Positions 7,550-16,840 are shown, numbered from the stretch's first letter. The stretch: 31,094 nucleotides of DNA from an uncultured Eubacterium sp. (GCA_910577215.1 CAJTMQ010000008.1:5326-36419), one strand, 5' to 3'. Translations and numbers: made by a program. Notes: generated from the letters alone by a model not told the origin.

Positions 7550-8044
7550 TTATTCTTCCTCAGAAGAAACATCATCAACCGAAACCTCTGTAACATCTGC
7601 AGGGGGTTGTGCATTCTTTGATGTACTGCCTGCCGACTTATTGAATGCTATCTTGGCATTTCTGCAAACCTCATCCATTTGTTTTTTGATAGCTTCTCTG
7701 GCTTCCTGAGAGGCACTGATAACCTCTTTCTTCAATTCTTCAGCCTCACGCTTTAGTTCTTCTTTATCAGTACTGTCATCAAGCTCTGCTTTAAGCGAAT
7801 TAATTTTTTCGCGGTATGCCGTTATTTGTGCAGTAAGCATATCAAGTTCATTCTCATCAATTGCTTCTTCCATAGAAAGACTGAATTGAAGTCTGCCGTA
7901 TTTTTCATAGAATTTTGCAATTTTAGCCTTTGCATCCAGATATTCCACCCTTTTACGTGACAAATCAAATGCTTTTGCACTCTTTTTATTCAGGCTTTCT
8001 GCAACTATTTTTGTTTTAGAAAACAATTCATCAAAATTTCCCAA
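7550..8044 (-). CDS. Hypothetical coiled-coil protein, acidic C-terminus
   Basis: I do not recognise this 164-residue protein. It has no signal peptide or membrane segment. Residues about 5-140 are rich in K, E, A and L with heptad-like spacing and should be largely helical, with one break near IDENELDM. Two cysteine-poor halves are followed by a low-complexity tail with Q, P, S and T and a terminal run of acidic residues. It has its own near-consensus promoter (8089-8117) and a strong terminator, so it can be a single-gene transcript made at good level. The start is TTG after AAAGGGTG. A structural, division-related or scaffold role is conceivable, but nothing in the sequence shows it. Confidence 0.75.
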   Translation of the reverse strand: MGNFDELFSKTKIVAESLNKKSAKAFDLSRKRVEYLDAKAKIAKFYEKYGRLQFSLSMEEAIDENELDMLTAQITAYREKINSLKAELDDSTDKEELKREAEELKKEVISASQEAREAIKKQMDEVCRNAKIAFNKSAGSTSKNAQPPADVTEVSVDDVSSEEE

Positions 8045-8088
8045 ACTTCAACACCCTTTCCGATTCATTAAATAGTTTATTCAAATTT

Positions 8089-8117
8089 ATTATATTACAA
8101 ATTGCATAATATTTCAA
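8089..8117 (-). promoter_or_regulatory. Sigma-A type promoter for the coiled-coil gene
   Basis: Read on the minus strand, TTGAAA (8112-8117) and a perfect TATAAT (8089-8094) are separated by 17 bases. It lies 30 bases after the hemZ stop and 45 before the TTG start at 8044. The surrounding DNA is very AT-rich. It is the best-matching promoter in the window. Confidence 0.7.
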
Positions 8118-8146
8118 TACAAAATGTAATGGCAAATATAATATTA

Positions 8147-9604
8147 TTACTGTTCTAAATTATATTCATTATAAAATACATTTATACTGTGCTTGCGGTT
8201 AAGAATTTCGTCAAACCTATCTATATATTCATAAGGATATTTATAATTATAAATACGCTCAATTTTTCCGGTCTGCTGATTTTTCAGCTTAATAACCGCA
8301 CCTGCACCGACAGAAAGTACCGTATGTGTTTCATCCATCATAAAAACATTATAAAGGCAGTCAAAGCCCTCCTTGCACCAGCCGACATTTTCAAGATTTC
8401 CGAGTGATTTTCCCTGTCTGTACATATAATAAGGATGATAACCATTTTGAGTTAGAGCACGATTACTGTAGTCAACCATGTTGGCAACAATTTTTTTTGG
8501 TGATGAATCAAATGCAGCCTCTCTTGTTGCCATATATGCACCGCTTTTAAACGAAAGAGTATGAACTGTAATTGACTCCGCACCAAGCTCCAGACCCTTA
8601 TTCAGGCTGTTTTCAAAGGATTTGATACTTTCCCCCGGAAGACCTGCAATGAAATCCATATTTATATTATCAAAACCGCATTCCCTTGCCAGATTAAAAG
8701 CTTTTATTGTTTCCTTTGCACTATGCTGTCTGCCGATTATCCTTAAAACATCATCATTAAAGGTCTGCGGATTTATACTTATTCTTGAAATGCCTGCTGC
8801 TTTAAGAGCAAGAAGCTTTTCTTTTGTAACGGTATCGGGTCTGCCTGCTTCAACGGTATATTCTCTTAGTGTACTTAAATCAAAATTATTTTCTACCGCT
8901 GCAAACAGCCTTGTTAAATGCTCGGCTGAAAGTGTGGTAGGCGTACCTCCTCCGAAATATACGGTTTCAAGTTTTAAACCAAGCCTTTTGGCATATTTAC
9001 CTGTTTCCTCAATTTCCTTTATCAGAAGCTCAACATAAGGCTCAACCAACTTGACTGTGTTTTCTATACTGTGCGAAACGAAAGAGCAGTATGAACACCT
9101 TGTTGGGCAAAACGGTATGGAAACATAAAGAGAAAAACTTCTGTCATCAGACAAGGCAATAATTTTATTTTCACTGTGCATTACGAATACGGTAAGATTT
9201 GTTTTTTCCTCGTTTACAAGATATTTTTCTTTAAAGATTCGCTTTGCATCGGTCTCGGAAAAATTATCTGTTAATGCATGCATTCGCCTTGCAGGTCGAA
9301 CTCCGTAAAGAAGCCCCCACGGATATGTAATACCAAGTATTTCAGAAAGCACATTATATAAAAGAACAGACAGGGCATTCTGCCTGTCAGTATTCTTATC
9401 CGCTGTACAGCTTTCTGTTTTATGCTTATCATATACAGATGCATCAACAGTTAAAATATCTCCGCTGATTTCCGTGATAACAGTTACAGAATCATCATCC
9501 GGACAGAAGTTTTCATATATTTTGATTTTTTCATAAGGAAAAAATATTGTGCTGATATTCTCCATATCATAGCGATACGGATGATTTTTTACAATTATGA
9601 TCAT
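8147..9604 (-). CDS. hemZ: Radical SAM coproporphyrinogen III dehydrogenase HemZ
   Basis: A 485-residue HemN/HemZ-family radical SAM protein. The [4Fe-4S] motif CPTRCSYC has cysteines at 166, 170 and 173, followed by SAM-binding GGGTPTTL. The N-terminal domain with GVRPARRMH (101-109) distinguishes HemZ from HemN/HemW. The family name implies oxygen-independent decarboxylation of coproporphyrinogen III, but for HemZ proteins the exact substrate is less certain, and a heme-trafficking or methyltransferase-like role cannot be excluded. The ATG is three bases after the stop of the MBL hydrolase gene with only a poor SD, so translation probably relies on coupling. The dtd-MBL-hemZ order is common in Clostridia, where hisS often follows; it does not here. 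Confidence 0.88.
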   Translation of the reverse strand: MIIIVKNHPYRYDMENISTIFFPYEKIKIYENFCPDDDSVTVITEISGDILTVDASVYDKHKTESCTADKNTDRQNALSVLLYNVLSEILGITYPWGLLYGVRPARRMHALTDNFSETDAKRIFKEKYLVNEEKTNLTVFVMHSENKIIALSDDRSFSLYVSIPFCPTRCSYCSFVSHSIENTVKLVEPYVELLIKEIEETGKYAKRLGLKLETVYFGGGTPTTLSAEHLTRLFAAVENNFDLSTLREYTVEAGRPDTVTKEKLLALKAAGISRISINPQTFNDDVLRIIGRQHSAKETIKAFNLARECGFDNINMDFIAGLPGESIKSFENSLNKGLELGAESITVHTLSFKSGAYMATREAAFDSSPKKIVANMVDYSNRALTQNGYHPYYMYRQGKSLGNLENVGWCKEGFDCLYNVFMMDETHTVLSVGAGAVIKLKNQQTGKIERIYNYKYPYEYIDRFDEILNRKHSINVFYNEYNLEQ

Positions 9605-9607
9605 AGC

Positions 9608-10222
9608 TTATCTCATATAAGGATTATTTTGTTTTTCAAAATCAAGCGTTGTTGCTCTGTCATGACCGGGACAAAGCCTGTAATTCTTATCAAAAGCTGC
9701 AATGCGATTCAGGCTTTGCTTGATTTCATCAAATGAGCCGCCCGGAAAATCCGTTCTTCCGCAGGAACAGAAAAACAATGTATCACCCGTGAAAATAACA
9801 TCCTCTGCAATATAGCAGACACCGCCCTTTGTATGACCGGGAGTTGCAAGAACGGTAACAGCTGTTTCACCAAGGGTAATAACATCACCATCCTGAACAA
9901 GAATATCCGGCTCTGTATTATTCTGAACTCCGCCGCAAAAAGCCGCAAGACTCAACTTACTTGAAGAAAGCATTCCCGAATCCTCATTACTTATAACAAC
10001 CTTTGCGCCGTATTTTTCTTTAATTTCTTTTACTCCGCCTATATGGTCAAAATGACCGTGCGTAAGAAAAATATATTCAAGATTTGCATGACCGATAAAA
10101 TCAATCATTTTATCCGATGCATCTGTACAATCAACAAGTGCCGATTTGCCGCTTGCGTCATCTGTTAAAAGATAGCAGTTATTTTCAAGCTGCCCGAAAA
10201 CAGCAGTTTTAACACAAATCAT
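9608..10222 (-). CDS. Metallo-beta-lactamase-fold hydrolase (glyoxalase II-like)
   Basis: A 204-residue MBL-fold hydrolase with the zinc motif THGHFDHIGG (His55, His57, Asp59, His60), a second His in TPGHTKGG, an Asp in FTGDTLF and a last His in CPGHDRATT. This pattern and short length match the glyoxalase II-like group, which cleaves S-acylglutathione-type thioesters or related compounds. No signal peptide is present, so it is cytoplasmic. Its start overlaps the dtd stop by four bases (ATGA). It is a standard member of the rel-dtd-MBL-hemZ block of Clostridia, but its natural substrate there is unknown to me. Confidence 0.9.
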   Translation of the reverse strand: MICVKTAVFGQLENNCYLLTDDASGKSALVDCTDASDKMIDFIGHANLEYIFLTHGHFDHIGGVKEIKEKYGAKVVISNEDSGMLSSSKLSLAAFCGGVQNNTEPDILVQDGDVITLGETAVTVLATPGHTKGGVCYIAEDVIFTGDTLFFCSCGRTDFPGGSFDEIKQSLNRIAAFDKNYRLCPGHDRATTLDFEKQNNPYMR

Positions 10223-10671
10223 TTCAGTTCCTCACTATCAAGAATAATTGTAACAGGTCCGTCATTAATAAGGCTTACCTTCATATCAGCACCGAATTTT
10301 CCTGTTTCAACCCTTGATATTCCCGCACTTTTAAGCTCAGCAACAAAATACTCATAAAGTGCATTGGCTTCTTCGGGCGGAGCAGATTTAATAAAACTCG
10401 GTCTTCTTCCGTGCGAGCAATCCGCACACAGGGTAAACTGCGAAACCACAAGAATTTCGCCGCCTGCATCAAGGCAGGACAAATTCATTTTTCCGTTTTC
10501 ATCCTCAAAAATACGGAGATTGGGAATCTTTTTAACCAGTTTATCTGCATCTGATTTTGTATCTCCATCCATAACACCAAGCAAAACCATAAGGCCCTTG
10601 CCGATTTTACCAACTGTTTCTCCGTCTATTTGAACATCGGAATTCATTACACGCTGAATAACTGCTTTCAT
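10219..10671 (-). CDS. dtd: D-aminoacyl-tRNA deacylase
   Basis: A 150-residue DTD family protein that removes D-amino acids and mischarged glycine from tRNA. It has the start MKAVIQRV, the active-site motif SQFTLCAD and the cross-subunit GP motif in NDGPVTIILDS near the C-terminus, plus GRRPSF in the middle, all diagnostic. Length is standard. The ATG lies two bases after the rel stop, so the pair is translationally linked. The rel-dtd pair is conserved across Firmicutes. Confidence 0.96.
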   Translation of the reverse strand: MKAVIQRVMNSDVQIDGETVGKIGKGLMVLLGVMDGDTKSDADKLVKKIPNLRIFEDENGKMNLSCLDAGGEILVVSQFTLCADCSHGRRPSFIKSAPPEEANALYEYFVAELKSAGISRVETGKFGADMKVSLINDGPVTIILDSEELK

Positions 10672-10673
10672 TT

Positions 10674-12866
10674 TTATAAACCGCTTCTTTCAATATGATA
10701 AACGCCCTCAATTTTTCTGATTATTTTAACTATATTCTCAAGATGCTCCTTACTGTTAACCGCCATAGTTAAGGTTGTAAGGCAATTTCCGTCATTAATC
10801 GGGCGTGCATTAATGGAGTGAATTTTAACGTGCATATTCATAAGCTTGCTTGTTATATCAAGCACAACACCGTCTCTGTCTATAGCATATACATCAAGAG
10901 TGGATTTCGTTTCAATTTTAACACTTTCATCCCAGTGTGCTTTAATCCAGCGTTCAGGCTCTGCAGAATGCTCTAAATCCTGCGGAACATTAACACAGTT
11001 TCTTTTATGAACGGAAAGTCCGTGACCTCTTGTAATAAAGCCTACAATTTCTTCACCGGGAAGCGGAGAACAGCACTTTGCCATTTTAATAAGGCAGTTG
11101 TCTATACCCTCAACAATAATGCCGTTTGAGGATTGTGAAGTTTTTCTCGGTTTATCCACAACATTTGAGGTAACAACCTTTTCGGCTTCTTTATCTTCCT
11201 TCCAGTTACGGTTATATTCGTCCTTGATACCGGGCATAAGGCGGCTTATCTGAATTCCTCCATAGCCGACAGCCGCATAAAATTCATCTGTATCACCGAA
11301 ATGCTGACGCTCGGCAATTCTTGCAATAAATTCGTTATACTTTTCACCCGAAAATCGAATAAAGTTTCTGCGAAGCTCTTTTTCTACAATCAGCTTTCCC
11401 TCTTCAATATTCTCCTCACGCTTTTCCTTTTTAAACCACGTGCGTATTTTATTTCTTGCTTCACCTGTTTTAACTATTGAAAGCCAATCCTTGCTTGGTC
11501 CCTTATTCTGCTGATTTGATGTTAAAACCTCTATTCTTTCACCTGTGTTAACAACATAGTCAAGCGAAACAATTCTGCCGTCAACCTTTGCACCCACCAT
11601 TTTATTGCCCACTGCCGAGTGAATTGCATAGGCAAAATCAATTACGGTTGAGCCGGTTGGCAGACTTTTAACATCTCCCTTAGGCGTAAAAACGTAAACC
11701 TCTTCAACAGACAAATCACCCTTGATATTTGCAACCAAATCTTCGGGAGTAGCTGACTCCTCGCCTGTTTCAAGCATACGGTGAATCCACGCAAGACCTG
11801 CATCAAGACTGTCCCTACCGCCTTTTCCAAGCTTATATTTCCAGTGTGCAGCAATACCAAGCTCTGCCGTTCTGTGCATTTCCCACGTTCTTATCTGAAT
11901 TTCAAACGGCACACCGCTTTGTGATAACACGGTTGTGTGAAGCGACTGATACATATTGGGCTTAGGGGTAGATATATAATCCTTAAATCTGCCGGGGAGA
12001 GGCTTAAACATATCGTGCACAATACCAAGTGCATTGTAACAGTCTATCATAGAATTAACAATAATTCTTACTGCATAAATATCATAGATTTCCTCAAAGG
12101 ATTTTCCTTTTATATAAACCTTTCTGAAAATACCGTGAACAGACTTAACCCTTGACGTTATGTTTGCGTTTTCCATCAAAGGTGTTATTCGTTCACTTAT
12201 CTGCGCTTTAATGTCATTTAAAAAGTTTTCGCCCTCTTCCTGCTTCATTGAAAGAGAGTTTTCGATTTCCCTATATGCAATAGGATCAAGATAACGCACA
12301 GCGGCATCCTCAAGTTCCTCCTTAATTGCACGGATACCAAGGCGATGTGCAATAGGTGCGTATATTTCAAGCGTTTCAAGGCTCTTTTCTCTTTGCTTGT
12401 ATTCAGGCATATGCTGCAGAGTTCTCATATTATGAAGCCTGTCTGCAAGCTTAATAATAATAACCCTTACATCCTTGTTCATTGCCATAAACATTTTGCG
12501 GATATTTTCTGCCTGAACCTCTTCCCTTGTTGAAAGAGGAATCTGACCGAGCTTTGTTACACCGTCCACAAGCAACTCAACGTCTGCACCGAAATTCTCA
12601 CCGATATAAGATAATGTATATTCCGTATCCTCAACAACATCGTGAAGAAGTGCACCTATAATGCATTCATTATCCATTCCAAGCTCAAAAAGAATTTTTG
12701 CAACTGCAACAGGATGCATAATATAAGGCTCGCCCGAACGTCTTTTCTGCCCGTTGTGTGCCTTATCCGCAAGTTCATATGCCTGCTTGATTTTATCAAT
12801 ATTATACTGAGGATGCTGCTTTATTTCTTCAAAGAAAACAGCAAAGCCGTCATCGTATTCACTCAC
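10674..12866 (-). CDS. rel: Bifunctional (p)ppGpp synthetase/hydrolase Rel
   Basis: A full-length 730-residue long RSH enzyme. Domains in order: HD hydrolase (His51, HDVVED at 75-80, LADRLHNMRT near 142), synthetase (GRFKDYISTPKPNMYQSLHT and FEIQIRTWEMHRTAE), TGS (VFTPKGDVKSLPTGS onwards, about 390-450), a cysteine-bearing region (KCCSPLPGEEIVGF and HKRNC) and a C-terminal ACT domain. Both halves look active, so it should make and degrade (p)ppGpp on the ribosome in response to amino acid starvation. Its GTG start overlaps the recJ stop by eight bases (GTGAGTGA), with AAAGGA about 11 bases away. It lies in the same run as the his genes, whose product is one of the amino acids whose lack it senses. 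Confidence 0.96.
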   Translation of the reverse strand: MSEYDDGFAVFFEEIKQHPQYNIDKIKQAYELADKAHNGQKRRSGEPYIMHPVAVAKILFELGMDNECIIGALLHDVVEDTEYTLSYIGENFGADVELLVDGVTKLGQIPLSTREEVQAENIRKMFMAMNKDVRVIIIKLADRLHNMRTLQHMPEYKQREKSLETLEIYAPIAHRLGIRAIKEELEDAAVRYLDPIAYREIENSLSMKQEEGENFLNDIKAQISERITPLMENANITSRVKSVHGIFRKVYIKGKSFEEIYDIYAVRIIVNSMIDCYNALGIVHDMFKPLPGRFKDYISTPKPNMYQSLHTTVLSQSGVPFEIQIRTWEMHRTAELGIAAHWKYKLGKGGRDSLDAGLAWIHRMLETGEESATPEDLVANIKGDLSVEEVYVFTPKGDVKSLPTGSTVIDFAYAIHSAVGNKMVGAKVDGRIVSLDYVVNTGERIEVLTSNQQNKGPSKDWLSIVKTGEARNKIRTWFKKEKREENIEEGKLIVEKELRRNFIRFSGEKYNEFIARIAERQHFGDTDEFYAAVGYGGIQISRLMPGIKDEYNRNWKEDKEAEKVVTSNVVDKPRKTSQSSNGIIVEGIDNCLIKMAKCCSPLPGEEIVGFITRGHGLSVHKRNCVNVPQDLEHSAEPERWIKAHWDESVKIETKSTLDVYAIDRDGVVLDITSKLMNMHVKIHSINARPINDGNCLTTLTMAVNSKEHLENIVKIIRKIEGVYHIERSGL

Positions 12867-14886
12867 GATTCAATCGTCCTTTCAGTTCTTTCATAATAGA
12901 TGTATTCATTAAATCAACTTTTGCATCAACTCTGCAAACAGTTATTTTATGATTATCTGCCGCAATAAGTCCGCTTTGCTCAAACGCCTTTAAAGCAAAT
13001 TTAAGCTGACCGTATGTAACCTGATTTAAAGAAAAATACAACTCATCAAAACCAAACCGCCATTCGCCCTTTGATTTTAAAAACTTATATATCACAGAGC
13101 ATATCTCTCTGCCCGGAAAAACAGAAGTATCGTTATTTCTGTTCAGCGAAAACAGCTCATAAACAGACTTTTCACTGAAGTATTTTTCATCATCAATTCC
13201 GTTTCTTTTTATATCCGCTGCCTGAACGGAAAGATACTCTCTGCCGTTATACGGATTAACGGAAATTCTTACGGCAGCGTCAATTTTATCACCGACTGCA
13301 AAGGGAAAATCCTCCTCACTGCAGCCGAATTTTACTACTCTTATTTTCTTTCCCTTTTTCTCACACTCAAGCCTTATATGCTTTCCGTTGCCCATAGCGG
13401 TTATTGAGATAATCGTTAAACCAACCAAGGCAAAAAGTGCTCTTGGATTTGCTTCGCCGAACGGCTCAAGCACCGAAAGATTTTTTGCAAGCTCAAGATT
13501 AAGATAAAACGGTGACATTTTAATGTCTATGTTTATTGCCTGTGCAGGCATTACGGGATAATGATCAAGCGCATATTCATTTATGCGTTTTCTGAATTCA
13601 TCAATATCATCTGCTTTAAGGCTCATTCCTGCTGCCTTAGGGTGACCGCCGAACTGTGATAATAAATCCTCACAGTCTGAAATTGCATCATATATATTAA
13701 AGCCGTCAATACTTCTTGCCGAGCCTCTTGCATTTCCGTTTTCATCAACACCGATGATTATAACAGGTTTGCCGTATTCATCAAGCACACGTGATGCCAC
13801 TATACCAACAACACCGTGATGATAGCTCTCACCGCTGATAACGATAACTCTGTTTTTAACAAGTGCAGGATTTTCGGCAATTTTAAGCTTAACATCTTCA
13901 AAAATATTCTGTTCTAATTCCTGACGATGCGTATTATCTATATTAAGCTGATCTGCCTTAAATGCAGCATCATCAAAGCTTTCTGCAATAAGGAGTTCTA
14001 CGGCACGCGAAGCACTGTCCACCCTACCTGTAGCATTAATTCTTGGGCAAATCATAAAGGCAACATCAGTTGAAGAAAGCATTTTTTCGTCTGCTCCTGC
14101 TGCCCTTTTCAAGGCTTCAATACCCATCCGTGAGCCCTCGTTTATCATTCTGAGACCTGCCTTAACAAGACCTCTGTTTTCACTTACCAGCGGCACAATA
14201 TCGGCAATTGTTCCGATAGCCACCAAATCTGAAAACTGATAAAGCATATCCTCGGTATCTCCGTAAATGGCACAAACAAGCTTGAAAGCTACACCAACAC
14301 CTGCCAAATCACGGAATTTAATATCATTATCCTCTCTGTGAGGATTTATAACTGCTTCTGCCTTTGGCAAAACATCACCAATCTGATGATGGTCTGTAAC
14401 AATAAGCTCCATACCAAGAGAATAGATATAATCCGCTTCATCAATCGCAGAAATGCCGTTATCAACAGTTATAATCAGTTTTGTTCCACCGCTTTGAATT
14501 TTATCAAGAGCGGTTTTATTCATTCCGTAACCCTCTGCTTCACGTGAGGGAATATAATAATCAGCCTCTGCACCCATATTTCTTAAAAATGTAATAAGAA
14601 GTGCCGTTGAGGTTACACCGTCACAATCATAATCACCGTAAACAGTAATTTTCTCTCCGAAATCTATAGCCTGCTCTATTCTTGCAGCAGCCTTTTCCAT
14701 ATCTTTCAGCTTAAACGGATCTGAAAATTCACAGGATGAGGCCAGGAAATCGGAAACGTCAATATCTTCTCTGATTCCTCTTGATACAAGCAGGAAGGCC
14801 ACGAAGGGATCAATATTAAATTTTTCACTTACTTCGGAAGCCCTTTCCTTATCCGCATCTGCGATTATCCATTTTTTATATGCCAT
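12859..14886 (-). CDS. recJ: Single-strand DNA-specific exonuclease RecJ
   Basis: A 675-residue DHH-family 5'-3' exonuclease for recombination and mismatch repair. Motif I is YGDYDCDGVTST (83-94), motif III is TDHHQ with DHH at 165-167, and GGHPKAAGMS near residue 415 is the DHHA1 motif. An OB-like domain follows at about 450-560. The last 100 residues look like a winged-helix extension (FDELYFSLNQVTYGQLKFAL), as in other clostridial RecJ proteins. The ATG overlaps the hisE stop by one base (TAATG). In most Firmicutes apt lies between recJ and rel; here it is absent. Confidence 0.95.
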   Translation of the reverse strand: MAYKKWIIADADKERASEVSEKFNIDPFVAFLLVSRGIREDIDVSDFLASSCEFSDPFKLKDMEKAAARIEQAIDFGEKITVYGDYDCDGVTSTALLITFLRNMGAEADYYIPSREAEGYGMNKTALDKIQSGGTKLIITVDNGISAIDEADYIYSLGMELIVTDHHQIGDVLPKAEAVINPHREDNDIKFRDLAGVGVAFKLVCAIYGDTEDMLYQFSDLVAIGTIADIVPLVSENRGLVKAGLRMINEGSRMGIEALKRAAGADEKMLSSTDVAFMICPRINATGRVDSASRAVELLIAESFDDAAFKADQLNIDNTHRQELEQNIFEDVKLKIAENPALVKNRVIVISGESYHHGVVGIVASRVLDEYGKPVIIIGVDENGNARGSARSIDGFNIYDAISDCEDLLSQFGGHPKAAGMSLKADDIDEFRKRINEYALDHYPVMPAQAINIDIKMSPFYLNLELAKNLSVLEPFGEANPRALFALVGLTIISITAMGNGKHIRLECEKKGKKIRVVKFGCSEEDFPFAVGDKIDAAVRISVNPYNGREYLSVQAADIKRNGIDDEKYFSEKSVYELFSLNRNNDTSVFPGREICSVIYKFLKSKGEWRFGFDELYFSLNQVTYGQLKFALKAFEQSGLIAADNHKITVCRVDAKVDLMNTSIMKELKGRLNRE

Positions 14887-15209
14887 TATGAATTCTTATC
14901 CACCTGATGAAATTTTTTAAGATTGCCGCGTTTAGCAGCTCTTTTTTTCAGTTCCTCTTCTATATCTTCAGGCGTGATTCCCTGATACGCCATCATTACA
15001 AGTGTATGATAAATAAGGTCTGTAACTTCATAAACGGTTTCTTCTTTGTCATTGTTTTTTGCAGCAATCACCATTTCGGTGCATTCCTCGCCAACTTTCT
15101 TAAGAATTTTATCAATTCCCTGCTCAAATAAATATGCTGTATATGAGCCTTCAGCCTGTTCATTTTTTCTGTCTATAATAACCTGATATTCTTCTTTAAT
15201 TAAATCCAT
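14886..15209 (-). CDS. hisE: Phosphoribosyl-ATP pyrophosphatase HisE
   Basis: A 107-residue all-helical MazG-like enzyme for the second step of histidine synthesis, hydrolysing PR-ATP to PR-AMP and pyrophosphate. GEECTEMVIAAKN and EVTDLIYHTLVMM carry the metal-binding Glu and Asp residues. HisE is separate from HisI here, not fused as in enterobacteria. It overlaps hisI by one base (TGATG), with GGAG inside the end of hisI, and recJ by one base. Confidence 0.95.
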   Translation of the reverse strand: MDLIKEEYQVIIDRKNEQAEGSYTAYLFEQGIDKILKKVGEECTEMVIAAKNNDKEETVYEVTDLIYHTLVMMAYQGITPEDIEEELKKRAAKRGNLKKFHQVDKNS

Positions 15210-15535
15210 CAGAATTCTCCTTTAATTTCATTAAAAAAGCAGCTATGATTGCCTGTGTGGCAAGCTGCACCTGTCTGTATTACTTTAATAAGCAGCGTAT
15301 CGTCATCACAATCACCGTGAACTGAAACAATTTTCTGAAGATGACCGCTTGTTGCCCCCTTGTTCCAGAGTTCCTGACGTGAACGTGACCAAAACCATGT
15401 ATAGCCTGTTTCAAGCGTTTTCTGCATTGACTCTCTGTTCATATATGCAAGCATAAGAACTTCATTGGTGCCGTCTTCCTGAATAATCGCAGGAATAAGC
15501 TCTGCCTTTTTAAAATATTTTTCTATATCAATCAT
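15209..15535 (-). CDS. hisI: Phosphoribosyl-AMP cyclohydrolase HisI
   Basis: A protein of about 108 residues that opens the purine ring of PR-AMP, the third step of the pathway. Diagnostic motifs are YTWFWSRSRQELWNKGATSGH, then DCDDDTLL (metal-binding Asp residues) and the cysteines in GAACHTGNHSCF. I choose the ATG at 15535, which overlaps the hisA stop (ATGA) and sits seven bases after AGAGG. The ATG two codons earlier, at 15541, is too close to that site. Confidence 0.95.
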   Translation of the reverse strand: MIDIEKYFKKAELIPAIIQEDGTNEVLMLAYMNRESMQKTLETGYTWFWSRSRQELWNKGATSGHLQKIVSVHGDCDDDTLLIKVIQTGAACHTGNHSCFFNEIKGEF

Positions 15536-16245
15536 CTGCATACCTCTACTGCTTCACTGAGCTTCAGTGTTCCGTTATAAATACTTTTACCGCATATTGC
15601 ACCGTAAAGATTTTCATTTTTCAAAGCAATAATATCGTTTATGTCAGTTATTCCGCCCGAAGCCGTTATATCGCAGGAAACCGCTTTATTTATTTCAATA
15701 AGCTGCTCAATATTCGGGCCGCTTAATGTGCCGTCCTTTGAAATGTCTGTATAAATAATCGTTTTTACTCCAACATCTTCCATACGCTTTGCAAGCTCCG
15801 TAAAATAAACGTCTGAGCTTTCCGTCCAGCCCTCTGTGGCAGCAAAACCGTTTTTTGCATCAATGCCAACAGCAATTATATTGCCGAATTCCTTGACAGC
15901 TTCTTTAACAAGCTCCGGATTTTTTAGGGCAACAGAACCAAGAATTATTCTGCTAATTCCGTTATTTACATAAAAATCAATATCCTGCATTGTGCGGATG
16001 CCGCCGCCTATTTCAACCTTAAGACTTGTTTTCGACGCAACATCTGTAAAGGTTTTAGCATTTACAGGCTTTTTCTCTAAAGAACCATCCAGATCAACCA
16101 TATGTATCCACTGTGCGCCTGCCTGAACAAACTGCTGAGCAGTTTCAAGTGCATCATCTGCAACCTGTTGGGCAGTTGAAAAATCACCCTTATAAAGGCG
16201 GACAGGCTTACCGCCGATTATATCTATTGCAGGAAAAATTATCAT
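15532..16245 (-). CDS. hisA: ProFAR isomerase HisA
   Basis: A 237-residue (beta/alpha)8 barrel enzyme that isomerises ProFAR to PRFAR. The first strand FPAIDIIGGKPVRLYKGDF carries the catalytic Asp, and EIGGGIRT and YTDISKDGTLSGPN carry the phosphate-binding and second catalytic residues. The TDISKDG form and the Trp in AGAQWIHMVDLDG are HisA features, not HisF. The ATG overlaps the hisB stop by one base, and the 3' end overlaps hisI. In most his operons hisH precedes and hisF follows hisA; neither is present here. Confidence 0.95.
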   Translation of the reverse strand: MIIFPAIDIIGGKPVRLYKGDFSTAQQVADDALETAQQFVQAGAQWIHMVDLDGSLEKKPVNAKTFTDVASKTSLKVEIGGGIRTMQDIDFYVNNGISRIILGSVALKNPELVKEAVKEFGNIIAVGIDAKNGFAATEGWTESSDVYFTELAKRMEDVGVKTIIYTDISKDGTLSGPNIEQLIEINKAVSCDITASGGITDINDIIALKNENLYGAICGKSIYNGTLKLSEAVEVCR

Positions 16246-16820
16246 TACAGAACTCCTTTTGTTGAAAGAATACCGCCGTTATTTTCTGCAGCGGCAATTT
16301 TTAATGCGTGAGCAAATGCTTTGAAAATTGCTTCTATTTCGTGATGTGAATTTAAGCCGTAAAGCACATTAATATGAAGTGTTATTCCTGAATTAACTGC
16401 AAAGGCACGGAAAAATTCCTCAGTACAGCAGGTTTCATAATCACCGCATCGTTCCTCGTTGAAATTTGCCTTAAAAACAAGAAACGGTCTGTTTGAAATA
16501 TCCAGAGCACAAAGAGCAAGACTTTCATCCATAGGAATATAAAAAGAGCCGTATCTGTTTATTCCGCCCATATCACCAAGAGCCTGCTTAAAAGCCATAC
16601 CAAGGGCAATTCCCGTATCCTCAACCGTGTGGTGCGTATCAACCTCTAAATCACCCGTAACATTAATTTTCAGTCCGAATCCACCATGAACACCGAAGGC
16701 GGTGAGCATATGATCAAAGAAGCCGACACCTGTTGACACCTGCACAGCTCCGCCGTCAAGATTAAGCTCTATTTTAATTTGGGTTTCCTTTGTGTTTCTT
16801 TCAATTACAGCAGTTCTCAT
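16245..16820 (-). CDS. hisB: Imidazoleglycerol-phosphate dehydratase HisB
   Basis: A 191-residue monofunctional dehydratase with both manganese-binding repeats, DTHHTVEDTGIALG and NSHHEIEAIFKAFAHAL, and the family signature FFDHMLTAFGVHGGFGL. It lacks the N-terminal phosphatase domain of the enterobacterial bifunctional HisB, so histidinol phosphatase must be encoded elsewhere. The ATG is preceded by GAGG at seven bases. It is the first his gene after the MBL/DUF3006 insertion, with a 20-base gap. Confidence 0.95.
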   Translation of the reverse strand: MRTAVIERNTKETQIKIELNLDGGAVQVSTGVGFFDHMLTAFGVHGGFGLKINVTGDLEVDTHHTVEDTGIALGMAFKQALGDMGGINRYGSFYIPMDESLALCALDISNRPFLVFKANFNEERCGDYETCCTEEFFRAFAVNSGITLHINVLYGLNSHHEIEAIFKAFAHALKIAAAENNGGILSTKGVL

Positions 16821-16840
16821 CGCAATAACCTCGTTCTGTT

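Noticed and set aside
8622..9038. Open frame of 138 codons on the plus strand opposite hemZ
   Set aside because: It is antisense to the radical SAM domain of hemZ and its serine/leucine-rich product looks like reverse-strand shadow translation.
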